From the NCBI GenBank assembly GCA_004352715.1, contig SCFE01000002.1, positions 2,479,131-2,543,130 of the forward strand: a stretch of 64,000 nucleotides of DNA. Direction: 5' to 3'. A model generated the notes under the pieces. The model worked only from the letters and a program-made list of their open reading frames with translations, made no database searches and was not told where the DNA came from. Every line of letters starts with the position of its first letter. Position 1 is the first letter of the stretch. Shown one piece after another: positions 15,265-24,962 of this stretch. A program made the translations under genes and the position numbers. Source of the DNA: Hofstenia miamia (taxonomy: Eukaryota; Xenacoelomorpha; Acoela).

Positions 15265-16948
15265 GGCATTGGCAGCCTAATTAACCGCCGTTATTCGTTC
15301 CTCATTTTCGTTCCTCATTTCCGTTCTCGATGCACTTACGCTGTTCCTCGCTAGGCGTCTCCATCTCTGAGCAAATCAGTTCCCGTGTAGTGTATCATTC
15401 TGTTTACGTCATTACAGACATTTGGTATTTAGTCTGCAATTGGCAGGTTGCGTACGTGTTATTTACATTTATTTTATACTTACATAGGGCAACTCTGTGC
15501 GCGATCATTCAATAAAATTTTAAGTTATTTAATAAACATTTCTTAAATAAGATTATAGGAAAGGCATACTGATTGCAAAAAATAAGAAAAATCTCCATAA
15601 TCAAATTAGCAACTATAATCTTGCTTTGCCTAAAATAGGCTCATTTTGGGCTCGTTGTATATCAAATACTGTGCCAAACTCGGCTTGCCTTGGCTCGTTA
15701 GAAGCTCGGCTCATTGACAAGTCTGCTTTGTGGTCAATTAACTTTGAGCGTAGTAAGTGGATTATTGTTGTGCTAAGCCATTTAACTTTTTACGTTGTGA
15801 TTAAATACCATGGTAAAGTTTTCCAATAAAGAAATTGTTACTTACCACCTACTTCGAAAAGGTCGGATTCATGGCGGTGCAAATGCGAAAATAATTTTAA
15901 ATTGTTAACAATAATTTATTGTTGCGATACAATTATTGTTTTTTGACCTTTTTAGATGCAATTATTTATTTTTACCTCAAAATAATATTGCAATCCAATA
16001 TTACACAGCCCTGTTTGCATAAGGTGCAATTCAGTTGCAGGATGTTCTCGGCCGTCTTGTGACTTTATGCAACACCTTTCTGGGGTTTAGCTGATGCAGA
16101 ATCGCTCATCTGTGTTTGATTACCACTATCATGCTTCGCTTCGGCAGTTATTGCCACTTTATCCCCTTTGCCTCCTATAGCAGGCTGTTACGCAGTTCCA
16201 TCAGTATACACTATTTAGTCCAAATCTTTAGTAATCTATACATTGTTTCGCAGACAGTGGTATTGCATATAACTTTCACTAACCGCTCTCTAAACTANAC
16301 ATTTTTGGGATCAGGTTGTGCAGCACCCATCAAACATCATGTGCTGGGCTGCTATGGCAAAAGAATATTTGATTGGCCCATTCTTTATTGAGGGTCGAAT
16401 GGACAGTCAACGATACATTGAGTTGCTTAAAAATGACTTCATTGCTGAGTTGCGACGTAGAGGAATCTATGAACGATCTCATCTGCAAAAGGACGGCGCC
16501 CAACCCCACACTGCCCACATCACCCGACAATTTCTGAATGACAATTTCCCCAACCGGTGGGTAGGGAAGTTCGGGCCCATCCTATGGCCTGCTCGGTCAC
16601 CGGATTTAATGTCATGTGATAACGCTCTTTGGGACATTATAAAGAAAAGTGTACTGGCTGAAAAAGCAAGATCAACTCAGGATCTGAAACAGGCAATTCG
16701 CAATGCTTTTGCTAACTTTAAAATGGAATCTCTTCCAAAGATACATGCACGTACTTTTTCGTCGACTACATCTTTGCATTGATATTGATGGGTTGCAAGT
16801 CGACCCTTACGATTAGTCATTGTACTTGGATTACTTTTTGATGTTAGTTTTTGTTTGTTAAATATAGATGTGCTGATTATATTAATGATAATGTCTGTTT
16901 GTATTATTGATTAAGTGCAGTAGTAATTTGAAACGTAGGGACTTATGG

Positions 16949-16980
<32 letters not shown>

Positions 16981-17387
16981 TGTAGTATTGGAAAAATGGA
17001 CCGAAATTTTAAAAAAAAATCTTATAATTGCGCAATAGTGTACGCAACTCAATGTGAATGCTATATAATTTATGAGCAAGTTCTTGAAAAATCATATTTA
17101 CACGTTGAAATTTTGTAATGGTACCACATCATACTCTTAAAAAACTCAATCTGAATTTTTTACTAGGTTTTCTTGATAACTAACAATTAAGTTTAACATT
17201 TCATGTTTTTAGAACACCAATTTGGCATACTGACACAGCCCAGACTACAAACATTTTGTGTGTAAAAGATCCTTCAGTGACTAAAGGATTACCAGCTCGG
17301 ATAATTGTGTATAAAACCTATAAGAATAGTGACAGTCGCAAAATTCGATGGTCCAGTGATAAAGGAAAAAATTGGGGCGTCTGGTGA
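1141..17387 (+). CDS. bulb-type (B_lectin) mannose-binding-like lectin, copy A, partial (exons 2-3)
   Basis: Exons 1141-1350 and 17213-17387, joined as join(1141..1350,17213..17387). The signal-peptide exon expected from copy B is not in the window. Exon 2 follows acceptor TTTAG, begins in phase 2 and ends at donor GG|GTATGT. Exon 3 follows TTTTTAG and ends in TGA, with AATAAA at 17404-17409. The core shows the WTTGD and NPGAQY blocks and the sugar-binding signature QxDxNxVxY as QGDGNFVAY. Exon 3 begins TPIWHTDTA, the xPVWxTxT strand of the beta-prism II fold. By family knowledge such lectins are secreted and bind mannose-type glycans in defence or recognition. Hand comparison of the core exon with copy B gives about 48 identities in 70. 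The 15.9-kb intron is full of transposon debris. Copy A looks intact within what is visible. Confidence 0.8.
1770..2100 (+). pseudogene. non-LTR retrotransposon reverse transcriptase fragment
   Basis: Reading across frameshifts gives VVFVDLSK, then LSNPFQKVEISG, GKTYIDVPQDTLLG, VNDLDSNV and a QSADD box. These follow the order of RT palm blocks in CR1/Jockey-type elements (FxDLSKAFD, YLSNRxQxV, GVPQGTxLGPLLF, FADDT). The key PQG has become PQD and several frameshifts are present, so it is dead. It sits in intron 2 of lectin copy A. Confidence 0.7.
2522..4020 (-). pseudogene. hAT-type transposase relic with N-terminal BED-like zinc finger
   Basis: Three minus-strand pieces lie in transposase order. 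Around 4016-3940 is a CxxxCxxxINHxREDTMRKHL-like finger with one Cys apparently replaced. At 3593-3288 a 101-codon frame carries a VVGFASDNISYMLK block followed by a CCLTHASNLLIQD block. That is the hAT pattern of D-N-x-x-Y-M followed by C-x-A/T-H-x-x-N-L. At 2986-2522 a 154-codon frame contains YIDPTNGIHPALKHMGEVQFF, apparently the downstream helical part. Frames are separated by stops and frameshifts. No terminal repeats were identified. Superfamily placement is inference from the motif pattern, not a database match. Confidence 0.55.
4471..4873. mobile_element. degenerate hAT-type MITE
   Basis: Left end CAGGGCTACAAGTGGTTGCG faces an inverted right end TGACCCACTTGCAACCATAG. The shared core is GCAAGTGGGT/ACAAGTGGTT. 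The interior is G+T-rich on one strand (GGGTTGGGTTG). No convincing 8-bp target duplication was found. Confidence 0.35.
4874..7580. other. non-coding intron sequence, no gene seen
   Basis: AT-rich sequence within the large intron of lectin copy A. A short (TA)n array lies near 5958-5985. Fragments near 5640-5710 and 6800-6870 (words such as CGGGCAGAGC and CCGGACAGGGCAGGA) resemble decayed hAT-MITE ends. Several 60-80-codon open frames here show no recognisable domain and look random. Confidence 0.5.
7585..9290 (+). pseudogene. CR1/Jockey-like non-LTR retrotransposon, endonuclease and RT part, decayed
   Basis: From 5' to 3' across many frameshifts: a GYKLFRCDRD/GRGV block at 7595-7660, KKYLSADYYLLLYQQ near 7770, and GDWNINYL near 7890 followed by TRLNNNSSQLIDYLLV. 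The last two match the GDFNxNxL and S-IDY signatures of an AP-type endonuclease. RT begins near 8740 (LQAINKLKVNKSSGS), continues as RKLEHIGFD and YLSDHFQRG at 8960-9060, and ends at a YVDDTCIHTHD catalytic box at 9110-9140. The stretch between the LSDHFQ and YVDD blocks is shortened. The same element continues at 11085. Confidence 0.75.
9300..10048. other. non-coding insertion separating the two parts of the retrotransposon
   Basis: AT-rich; no domain recognised in either strand. A 78-codon minus frame (9550-9314) and a 62-codon plus frame (9515-9703) overlap here and neither resembles a known family. Confidence 0.4.
10049..10638 (-). mobile_element. Tc1/mariner deletion derivative with 27-bp terminal inverted repeats
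   Basis: Left end 10049-10075 and right end 10612-10638 are inverted copies matching at 26 of 27 positions; each starts CAGGGTGTAACAAAAGTAAC. TA precedes the left end; AA follows the right, so one target base has mutated or the end is off by one. The interior minus strand (10416-10162) encodes YGRNPHTMDDLKNAI followed by CIEHDGHHFEH, the typical transposase C-terminus of this superfamily. The DDE core has been deleted, leaving a 590-bp non-autonomous element inside the older retrotransposon. Confidence 0.85.
11085..11901 (+). pseudogene. 3' part of the CR1/Jockey-like retrotransposon (RT thumb, tail)
   Basis: FKYLEVTIDNKLNYSNHIGL begins near 11086 and a clean frame runs to 11323 (GIKTISQIGNFVNSKM, NSLVLSPNRYC). 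This is the post-palm YLGVxIDxxLxWxxHI block followed by the thumb region. A decayed 3' stretch follows and ends in a (CTATT)n tail at 11884-11900, a 3'-end type seen in many invertebrate non-LTR elements. It completes the element that starts at 7585 and is interrupted by 9300-11084. Confidence 0.75.
11905..12160 (+). pseudogene. fragment resembling a Tudor/chromo-barrel-like exon, frameshifted
   Basis: Directly after the retrotransposon tail, one frame reads YDISVGECCFASWKK. After a one-base shift in a run of seven A it continues FWFPAPVLAINE, then IHFDGFSIKGMV. The pattern of G-E-C-x-A-x-W, FWFPA-V-L and HFDG resembles small beta-barrel (Tudor/MBT-like) modules. A possible donor GTACGT follows GM. 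The frame ends soon after. It may be a retro-copied fragment or transposon-encoded; I do not assign a gene. Confidence 0.3.
12161..13869. other. non-coding, no gene seen
   Basis: AT-rich intron sequence. A 60-codon minus frame at 13002-12820 is of unknown nature. Around 13640-13800 the words ACGTTG and GTTGCA recur (AACGTTGATTT, GACGTTGCAG, AACGTTGAATTTGG, AACGTTGCATTTG), a degenerate short-period repeat. Confidence 0.4.
13870..14448. mobile_element. foldback-type element with long inverted repeats and internal subrepeats
   Basis: The left end GGTGCTATACTGACGATTTT is mirrored by a right end that reads GGTGCTATCCTAACGATTTT on the other strand. The similarity continues through stretches such as GCGCGACAAAAATATTTTG versus CGAAATATTTTTGTCGTGCGATGG. 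The left arm carries about three copies of a unit containing TTTTGTCAGGATTTTTGTGTGCTACAT. No transposase is present. The combination of long imperfect arms and subterminal tandem repeats fits a foldback element or large MITE. Confidence 0.7.
14459..14685. repeat. short inverted repeat, GAGAGCGCTCTG arms
   Basis: CGAGAGCGCTCTGGCAATTTT at 14461 faces GATTTTCAGAGCGCTCTCATG at 14663. Arms share a GAGAGCGCTCTG core that is itself partly palindromic. A related AGCGCT word lies at 13808, so the foldback element may have inserted into an older repeat. Confidence 0.4.
14774..14969. repeat. direct duplication, copy 1 (flanks an N gap)
   Basis: The 196 bp from TGTGAATGCGTCTATC to GTGGCATTGGCA recur at 15079-15274 immediately after the 11-N gap. 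Identity appears complete, including the (TA)n array. This is most simply an unmerged contig overlap. Confidence 0.85.
15068..15078. other. assembly gap (11 N)
   Basis: Eleven N between GTTCCCGCGTGT and the second copy of the 196-bp duplication. Confidence 0.99.
15079..15274. repeat. direct duplication, copy 2
   Basis: Second copy of 14774-14969. After GGCA the two copies diverge (CCTACAAATAG against GCCTAATTAACC), as expected if two alleles or two loci with a shared end were joined. Confidence 0.85.
15262..15530 (+). mobile_element. LTR-like segment inserted after a (TA)n array
   Basis: Begins TGTGGCATTGG directly after TATATA, is GC-richer than its surroundings, and contains a TATA-like TTTATACTTACATAGGGCA and an AATAAA in GCGCGATCATTCAATAAA. 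The last roughly 60 bases are shared, inverted, with 39681-39741. A TG start, promoter-like box and polyadenylation signal fit a solo LTR. The 3' boundary is not defined. Confidence 0.4.
16300..16782 (+). pseudogene. Tc1/mariner-superfamily transposase C-terminal fragment (DD41D-like spacing)
   Basis: The frame is open from a single N at 16299: FWDQVVQHPSNIMCWAAM, then LIGPFFIEG, DSQRYIELL, LQKDGAQPHTAH, FPNRWVGKFGPI, WPARSPDLMSCDNALW and a C-terminal LKQAIRNAF helix. The second and third catalytic Asp (KDGA and SCD) are 41 residues apart by hand count, which matches the DD41D (VS/rosa-type) group rather than Tc1 DD34E. The first catalytic Asp and the N-terminal helix-turn-helix are missing upstream of the contig join. 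There is no ATG at the start. Dead fragment. Confidence 0.8.
16957..16981. repeat. (TA)n microsatellite
   Basis: TA run followed by TGTAGTATTGG, resembling the TGTGGCATTGG that follows other TA runs at 14957 and 15262. Confidence 0.9.
17213..17387 (+). CDS. lectin copy A, exon 3 (C-terminal half of B_lectin domain)
   Basis: Acceptor CATGTTTTTAG. The first A completes GGA with the GG left by exon 2. It encodes TPIWHTDTAQTTNILCVKD, then an ARIIVYK strand, an IRWSSD segment and a terminal NWGVW before TGA. It is parallel to copy B exon 3 with four extra residues. AATAAA follows 17 bases after the stop. Confidence 0.85.
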
Positions 17388-17409
17388 TTGTAATCTTTCT
17401 TCAAATAAA

Positions 17410-18592
17410 ACTCTGTTTTATATCTTGACATATTTAAAATAGCAAAAAAATTGTTAATTAGCTTGACAAATATATAATTTGAAACTAGATTTATGATCAC
17501 TATTAAGCCTAAGCAAATAATCTTTAATACCTTGACAGATTTTGGTAATTCATACGTAATTTACTAATACAAAGTGGCTGTATGCGCATAAAATATATTT
17601 GTGAGAAGTTCTATTTTTTCTATTCAGGTCATTAAGAGCTATCATTAGGACTTCATACACATTTCTATTCTTTGCACTTAAACAAAAAGATCAACCAATG
17701 CATTTTTCTTGTCAAAATCTTTGCAGAAAATGTTTACAAGTAATTTACTTTTTTTCAAACTGTTAAAGTTGCAAATTGTATGCATTTTATATACTGACAT
17801 TAATTTATTTGATCATTCAAAGAAAGTTTCAAGAGCACTAAAAGCATATTTTTGAAATATTTCTTGAAAGATTATACATTATTAACCGTTGTTCTGTTCA
17901 TTTGATGTGTAATTGCTCTTCGTGCAAAGAAATGCATTCATATATATATATATATNNNNNNNNNNNNNNNNNNNNNNNNNNNNNNNNNNNNNNNNNNNNN
18001 NNNNNNNNNNNNNNNNNNNNNNNNNNNNNNNNNNNNNNNNNNNNNNNNNNNNNNNNNNNNNNNNNNNNNNNNNNNNNNNNNNNNNNNNNNNNNNNNNNNN
18101 NNNNNNNNNNNNNNNNNNNNNNNNNNNNNNNNNNNNNNNNNNNNNNNNNNNNNNNNNNNNNNNNNNNNNNNNNNNNNNNNNNNNNNNNNNNNNNNNNNNN
18201 NNNNNNNNNNNNNNNNNNNNNNNNNNNNNNNNNNNNNNNNNNNNNNNNNNNNNNNNNNNNNNNNNNNNNNNNNNNNNNNNNNNNNNNNNNNNNNNNNNNN
18301 NNNNNNNNNNNNNNNNNNNNNNNNNNNNNNNNNNNNNNNNNNNNNNNNNNNNNNNNNNNNNNNNNNNNNNNNNNNNNNNNNNNNNNNNNNNNNNNNNNNN
18401 NNNNNNNNNNNNNNNNNNNNNNNNNNNNNNNNNNNNNNNNNNNNNNNNNNNNNNNNNNNNNNNNNNNNNNNNNNNNNNNNNNNNNNNNNNNNNNNNNNNN
18501 NNNNNNNNNNNNNNNNNNNNNNNNNNNNNNNNNNNNNNNNNNNNNNNNNNNNNNNNNNNNNNNNNNNNNNNNNNNNNNNNNNNNNNNNNNNN

Positions 18593-18626
<34 letters not shown>

Positions 18627-18922
18627 TCTTGCAGTTAAATCTGGAATAACATTACATAATCTTTCATATTGCTGTAATATTTCAAATGCATTTTTTCTTC
18701 CTTTGTAAATGAACCCAACATATATTAAATTAAATCAATGCACTAAGCCATTCTCATACACAGAAATAACAAAGTCATTCAGCAACACTTGCTCTTAGTC
18801 TTGCTAAGCATTCGCCATCAAATAAGTCAACTTTACTAAACTGTTGTTCTCAACAGTCTGATCATTTTAATACCTTCAAGAAGTCTGGAAAGGCTGAACG
18901 CAAACAGGACACCTAAGAGTTA
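17410..18922. other. intergenic, includes a 637-N gap inside a (TA)n array
   Basis: Sequence 3' of lectin copy A. N run 17956-18592, with TA repeats on both sides (17940-17955 and 18594-18624), so the gap is probably an unresolved TA array. No gene seen. Confidence 0.8.
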
Positions 18923-19110
18923 ATGCAAAAGCATGCCAAGAAGAGATCAGTGTCATTCTCGACAGTGCGACGTGCAGTTAAGAATGTTTCTTGCTATAAA
19001 CAGACCAGTAGTTTGGTCTGGACAATGTTGTTCAAGTTCAAGACTCTGCAAATGCACATGGAACAAAAGGACTCAGTACTTCATGTGTTGAAGAGTCTCT
19101 TTTGTCATAT
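18923..19110 (+). pseudogene. possible transposase helix-turn-helix fragment
   Basis: KHAKKRSVSFSTVRRAVKN followed by SSLVWTMLFKFKTLQMHMEQKD resembles the DNA-binding N-terminus of Tc1/mariner-type transposases (S-x-x-T-V-R-R-A-V-K recognition helix). Only about 60 residues are alignable by eye and no catalytic region follows. Confidence 0.35.
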
Positions 19111-19359
19111 ATTTACAAATGTGGCCACTCAACTCTTCCGACCTGAATGTACTGGATTAGTTAGAGTTGGACGAAGTTCAGGTAAATATTAGTGCATCGC
19201 CAAAAGCCAGTGTTGATGAGTTCTTCAGCCAGAAATACGCAAAATAGATTAGTGCTCTTTTGAGTGCTTGCAACCAATTTTTTTCTAGAATTTAAGCTGT
19301 GATTGCAGCAGATGTGAGCCATATTCATTAAAATTGTATTTGTTTGCTTAACATTATTA

Positions 19360-19400
<41 letters not shown>

Positions 19401-22400
19401 AATTTTTATTTCCTCGGTGTGCGTCACCTATACATCGCGGCAAATGGGAGAAATGATGTTGTCCACAGCAGGGGAACGCTGAGATGTGCAGCCATTACTC
19501 CCGCAGTAATTGTCATTTTAGAATGATGAGTGAATTAATAAAGCTAGTCTAAAATAAAATATAGATTGTCTTTGTTAAAATAGGAATTTCCCAATTAATA
19601 ACATATCATTTTGTTGATATATATGTATATCCTCATGTAAATGATTGAATTGTGAAAAAAAAGTAATAGAATGTCTTTTGCAACCGTTTTTGGATGGGCA
19701 ACTCATTAACAACAGCAGAAAACGTACTAATAAATACTTAAAAAGCATACTATAATGAAACCTACTACCTACTCAAACTCAAATCCAAAAAGATGAAATT
19801 TCATATTTAATTATATGTAGTCATCAATTTAATTTTATTTTTTTAGTAATCCTCTGAGGTATAGAGAACATTATCAAATGTTTTGTAACAGTAACATGTC
19901 GAGATAATTCATGACTAAAAGCTGCAGCGAAAATTAAAATTGCAAAATACAATGTCACTTAAGTAGAAAGATCATATCGAGAACCGCTATAGATGCAAAC
20001 ATGATAAAAACTGAGTAATGCACTGTTGAAAAAACACCTCACCTATATGTCAGCATTTGATGCAACAAGGGAAGAACAAATTTTAAGCATCTACATGTCT
20101 ATTGAAACATTTCGAACTTTTTGTTATTTGCGAAAATTACATTTAATTAAAATAGATGAATTCCAGCTTATAAGCGTTTTCATTTGATTACATTTTTTTA
20201 TTTTGGTCTGTAGATCCCTGCACCCGGAATAACGTAAATATTAAGAATAGATGCAAGTCAATAGCATTTCTTCCTATTAATGGAATAATATAACTCACTT
20301 TTAGTATAGTAGCAAGAGACTGTGCGTAATGCCTTAAAAAATACATATAATGAATAAGTATAGTAATTATGAAAAGAATTAAAGCTAAATATTCTTATAC
20401 AATTAACAAGTTTAGTATAAATTAATTGATGGTAAAAATTGTATTTGAGTACTGAAATAAACATTCACAATCTGTTTATCCCGAATCTGCATAGAGTAGC
20501 TCTCATATTACAAATAATTTTTCCAAGTTTATTGAGAAATTTCCATTTGTGGGATATTGGCACATCTATTGGTAGATGAGCTTCAATATAATGGCAAATA
20601 TTTGTACTAGAGAGTATAGATGTACCTATAGTATTTGAAAATACAAATTACTTTTGGGTGAAAATTGCAATGTTTTAAATTTCATACGAAATATCTCTCT
20701 AAATAAGATTCAGAAGATCAGCTAGTCTAAAGGATTGCACCATTGGAACATCAATAAAGTCCAAAGATTTGTTTTCATTGGTGAATGTCATCAAACATAT
20801 TATTGAAAATTCAAATATTTTTTAAAATTTAAGATTCCTTCCATACCTATTGTTCCCATAATCAGGAGATCGCAAGCTCGTGGAGCAACAAGTAACTCTA
20901 AATGTTTTCTTTGTATGTTTGAAGTTTGCGGATTTCAACTTCCAAATTTTGGATTTGAATCGGACTTCACTTGAGCTTTTCACAATCATTGATCAAGATG
21001 AACAATCAATCAATTGTAATTGTCTGCCCCGACTAATCAATCCTAGACAATTATTTGCTTATTATTATTTTACTAAAACATAATTTTACAAAAGCCATAA
21101 TTGTTTACTTGACATAGAGTGGATTCAACTGACAACGGCGTAGATTTAATCATTAAATATCGATAAAAAAGTTGTAAAAAGCACATATATAACTTCTGCA
21201 AGGCTTAAATTTACCTGTAAGTGATACAAAATTTCCGACTATTGCCAAAAATTCTTCTTCAACATTAATTGATTATAATTTAATATAAATTATTGCCTTT
21301 CCCAGAACAATAGAAATAAGTTTTTCCATTAATCGTCTTTCTTAGAACACTAAACATTTTCCAATTAATTTTAATTAATACGCAGCAAACGAATTCTTAT
21401 AACTTGGGGATGAGTATGCAATCAATTAATTAGCACAATAAACTTAAACTAACAAAATTTACATTTATTTACTTGCATTCTTATATGGTCATATTACACT
21501 TACAGCTAAAATCAAAATCTTTTTCATGTAATGGGAATACATATAGTCATTACCTGTGCAGGGATACCATTGAACGTAAACATATCAAGTAAAAATATCA
21601 ATAACAAAATTCCAAAAAATTGTTTCAATATCAAATATTCGTTTTTGACTTAATAATGGTGTGCATAACAAGAGCAATATCTTTACATGTGTTTGCAGAT
21701 TAAACAATATCCTGTTCGTAATACATCTGGCAGATGATTAAGTTTTATCAAAGCACTTAACTTCATTGATTTCAAGCATATTTGATTACTGCTTTTCGTA
21801 AGTTGTGTGTTGATATTTTTTACTATTATTTTAAATTAGCAATTAATGAAACTGCTAGCTCGCCATATTTATTCTTGGTATATATATATATATATGATGT
21901 CCACAGAATGCTGCATACAAAGAAATAAATGGGGTCTATGGGCCATTAGTGGGCGGGGTTCAAAGTTTCATTGTAAAATATATAAGACACAATAATACTA
22001 TATACGCTATTCATAGTATGCTCAAAATGGCTTCATTAAATATAAATTTTAGATATAGACAAGCAATATTCAATAATTTTCTTAAGGTGTTATGATTGAT
22101 AGATATTTCATTCTCTAGAATTAATCTTATGATATGGTCTATTGTTTTTCTATTATTCATAATTTCTTGAAATTTTCCAAATCATCTTGGTTTTTGAATA
22201 TAATTAAAATGTCATCAACACATTTATGTTATGCAATAGGCTTTGTGATTTTTAAGCCATCAATATTCTTTTCAAATTACCAGAATTTAATTCGATCCAT
22301 ATCAGAATTATATTACAATTTGGAAAACAATGGCTATCCACATCAATTGATTAAGAGATATGGTGATCAGCAACTAACAAAGCCTGAATCAATATGTAAT

Positions 22401-22920
22401 TAGGATCAATCCAATCATAAAGAAGCAATATTGGAAGTTGCCATATATTGAAGAGCACAAACAACATCTAAATTTGAAAGTAAATAAAATTAATGCGAAT
22501 TTAAGATACACAACCAGTTAAATTCTAAAATTTATACTCATCAACACCGAGCGAACATCGATAATTTTAAGATCATTATGAAAACACCTAATACTAAGAT
22601 ATCTGAATTATTAAGAACTAGAATAAACTAAGATTATGAATGCACATTGCGCGACCAACATTTTGATCTTTTAGTGTATACATATTTAACAAAATTAAAT
22701 GTAGTGTATTGAAAATTATATTGCCACAAAATTTGTATTGACGATAATTTTCAATCGAAACCGGTCGTATATCTTACATATATATATACATATTATAGTG
22801 GAACCGTTGATCTTGCCGTTTTTAGCTGCTCAAAGAAAATTAAATTAAAAAATTTAAATTTGCATATTTTTATGATTGTAACAAACAAAATCAATCACAA
22901 ACTAAAGCAAACAATCTTTT
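19111..22920. other. intergenic, no gene seen
   Basis: Compound (CA)n(TA)n array at 19362-19400 and a (TA)n at 21877-21895. A GC-richer patch at 19415-19525 and several 60-90-codon frames (for example 22134-22403) show no family signature. Confidence 0.5.
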
Positions 22921-22924
22921 ATTT

Positions 22925-23982
22925 AAAATTGTTCAAAATGAGATCCGTTTGCTGCAAACACAAGCTACATCGTTTTTTGAAATTTTCAAAGCATTTCTTT
23001 ACCATTTGATGATTGATTTCGTCAAATGCATTTGTCACCATTGTTGCTAGTTGCTGTAATGTTTGATGTCTGTCTTGTGATTATACCTTTACACGAGGAA
23101 AATTCCACAACAAAAATCATTGATGGTGAGATCTGGACTTCTTTGGTGGAGATTCAATGCATCCTCCTCTACCAATCCAACGGTTGGGAAGCTCTCTATT
23201 AAGCAGTTCTCTTATCTTTGTCGCAAAGAGTATATATGCTCCATCTTGCTGGAATAGATGGTGGATATATCTGTTTGATTGTAAAGCAAGTACTACAATT
23301 TTTCTTAAAATGTCAGTATATCGATCAGCATTCATCGTTTGAAAATCAATTTTGTATCTTAATCGTCCATCTTTTGGAATCATTGCCAAATAGTAATGGA
23401 TGGTGACCTTTGTGCTTGTGGGGCTAATCGATGTTCGTTTTCTAGAGAGTAATAAAAACAATTATGGTGATTAATGACACCATTTAGATGAAGAGTAGCT
23501 TCGTCGCTGAAAAATATGCGATCTGAACACTGAGGATCAGCCAGGTTGCACCGATGTACATGCCTACAAAATTCTATTCGTTTCTCAGAATCACCATCAA
23601 CTAAAGCCTGAACTTTAGTATATCTAAAGGGCTTCAAAATAGCTTCTCTCAAGATATGGTTGACACTGGTGTGAGAGATGTTAAATGTGCTGCTTGCATT
23701 TCTTAAAAAAGAACATGTGCCATTTCCAAAAACTGTAACAACATCATGTTTCAAATCATTTGACACTCGCCTATGTTCCTGGTTGCCAACATGCGATTGA
23801 GGTAAAATAGTCAGATTGCTCAAAAATGGTCTCTTCCAATCACGTATTGTTCGAACAGGATGAAGCCTCCTTATTAAAAACTTCTTTAAATCGCCTTCCT
23901 CAAAATTAGCTGCTTTTGAATAACAAACTGCAATCGCAATTTCTTCATTCGTAAAACCACTATCATAATTTGGTGAATTCAT
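22925..23982 (-). pseudogene. DD41D-like Tc1/mariner transposase pseudogene, near full length
   Basis: The minus strand starts at ATG 23982 (MNSPNYDSGFTNEEIAIAVC). The order is helix-turn-helix region (FNISHTSVNHILREA), first catalytic block IFFSDEATLH, then after a frameshift near 23400 the second block FQQDGAYILFATK, FPNRW-type LPNRWIGRGG, and a third block SPDLTINDF reached through another frameshift near 23125. A decayed C-terminus follows to about 22925 (AFDEINHQMVKK, RCSLCLQQ). It has the same RWxGxxG(P) linker as the fragment at 16300. At least two frameshifts and a stop make it inactive. Terminal repeats were not found. Confidence 0.8.
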
Positions 23983-24373
23983 TTAAATTATCAAAGCTCA
24001 CGTTGTAAATTATTGACTTTGTATGTTAGTTATATTCACACATGTATGCTTAGAATATTCTTTTAATATGTAAACTATATGTAATTCCTTTAACTGTTCC
24101 ACCATGGGGGTGTTTCCTATATTATAAGTTAATGCTAAATTGACATCATTTTTTGTTTTTTTCGTTGTCAGTTTCAATGTACCATTTCTTCTAATAGTTC
24201 TTCCTAATGTTGTAACCTTGTGGAGTAAAAGCACGTAAAGGAATTTCCAAACAACTTATAAAGCCATATCAGGTATATTGGCAATAAAAATTAAAACCAG
24301 GGAAGAAAATAGATGAAATATATAGTTTCAGCTTCCAGCATTGTTCACATTTTTAGCCCAACTTCCTTCTTCT

Positions 24374-24405
<32 letters not shown>

Positions 24406-24553
24406 NNNNNNNNNNNNNNNNNNNNNNNNNNNNNNNNNNNNNNNNNNNNNNNNNNNNNNNNNNNNNNNNNNNNNNNNNNNNNNNNNNNNNNNNNNNNNNN
24501 NNNNNNNNNNNNNNNNNNNNNNNNNNNNNNNNNNNNNNNNNNNNNNNNNNNNN
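24406..24553. other. assembly gap (148 N) inside (TA)n array
   Basis: Flanked by TA repeats at 24375-24405 and 24557-24588; a second TA run follows at 24665-24689. Open frames crossing the gap are artefacts. Confidence 0.98.
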
Positions 24554-24589
<36 letters not shown>

Positions 24590-24754
24590 TCCAGAAGAAC
24601 TTTACGTTGGCGATGTTTACCATACTGTTTCACTGTTATATTTTTAAATAAAATGAAGCCCTGTGTATATATATATATATATATATATGAAAGGTATATG
24701 AAACACGTATCTCACAATAGGCAACATAGGCTTGAGCACAAGGACACATGCAAC

Positions 24755-24807
24755 TATATTTATTTATAGAATTGTAGTATTTAGTTTTCTATTTAGTGAG
24801 GAGCATA
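24755..24807 (+). promoter_or_regulatory. candidate TATA-type promoter / short 5' leader of lectin copy B
   Basis: TATATTTATTTATAG lies about 45 bases before the lectin ATG. TTTTCTATTTAG immediately before TGAGGAGCATA-ATG could instead be a 3' splice site of a leader intron or trans-spliced leader. The sequence does not decide between these. Confidence 0.3.
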
Positions 24808-24962
24808 ATGATCAACAAGATTATCTTAGCTACATTTATCTTAAATATTGCTAATTGTGGAACATGGGATATCAAATCTTCGTGTGTAAGGGCTCCTTTC
24901 ACTCTTAACAGTGAAATAAAGGACGATGTTTCTCTTGTGAAATATCCTTTCGAACCAATTTG
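24808..24962 (+). CDS. lectin copy B, exon 1 (signal peptide)
   Basis: ATG to donor TTTG|GTAAGT, 51 codons plus two bases. Includes a secretion signal and the CVRAPFTLNSEIKDD stretch before the lectin domain. Phase 2 matches the acceptor at 33012. Confidence 0.75.

Noticed and set aside
17902-18708. Long open frames across the N gap at 17956-18592, and similar frames at 24313-24769, 40141-40614 and 53293-53832
   Set aside because: They consist of Ns plus Ile-Tyr repeats from TA arrays and have no coding content.
22134-22403. 89-codon plus frame with AT-rich codons
   Set aside because: No domain, no splice or start context; length is expected by chance in this composition.
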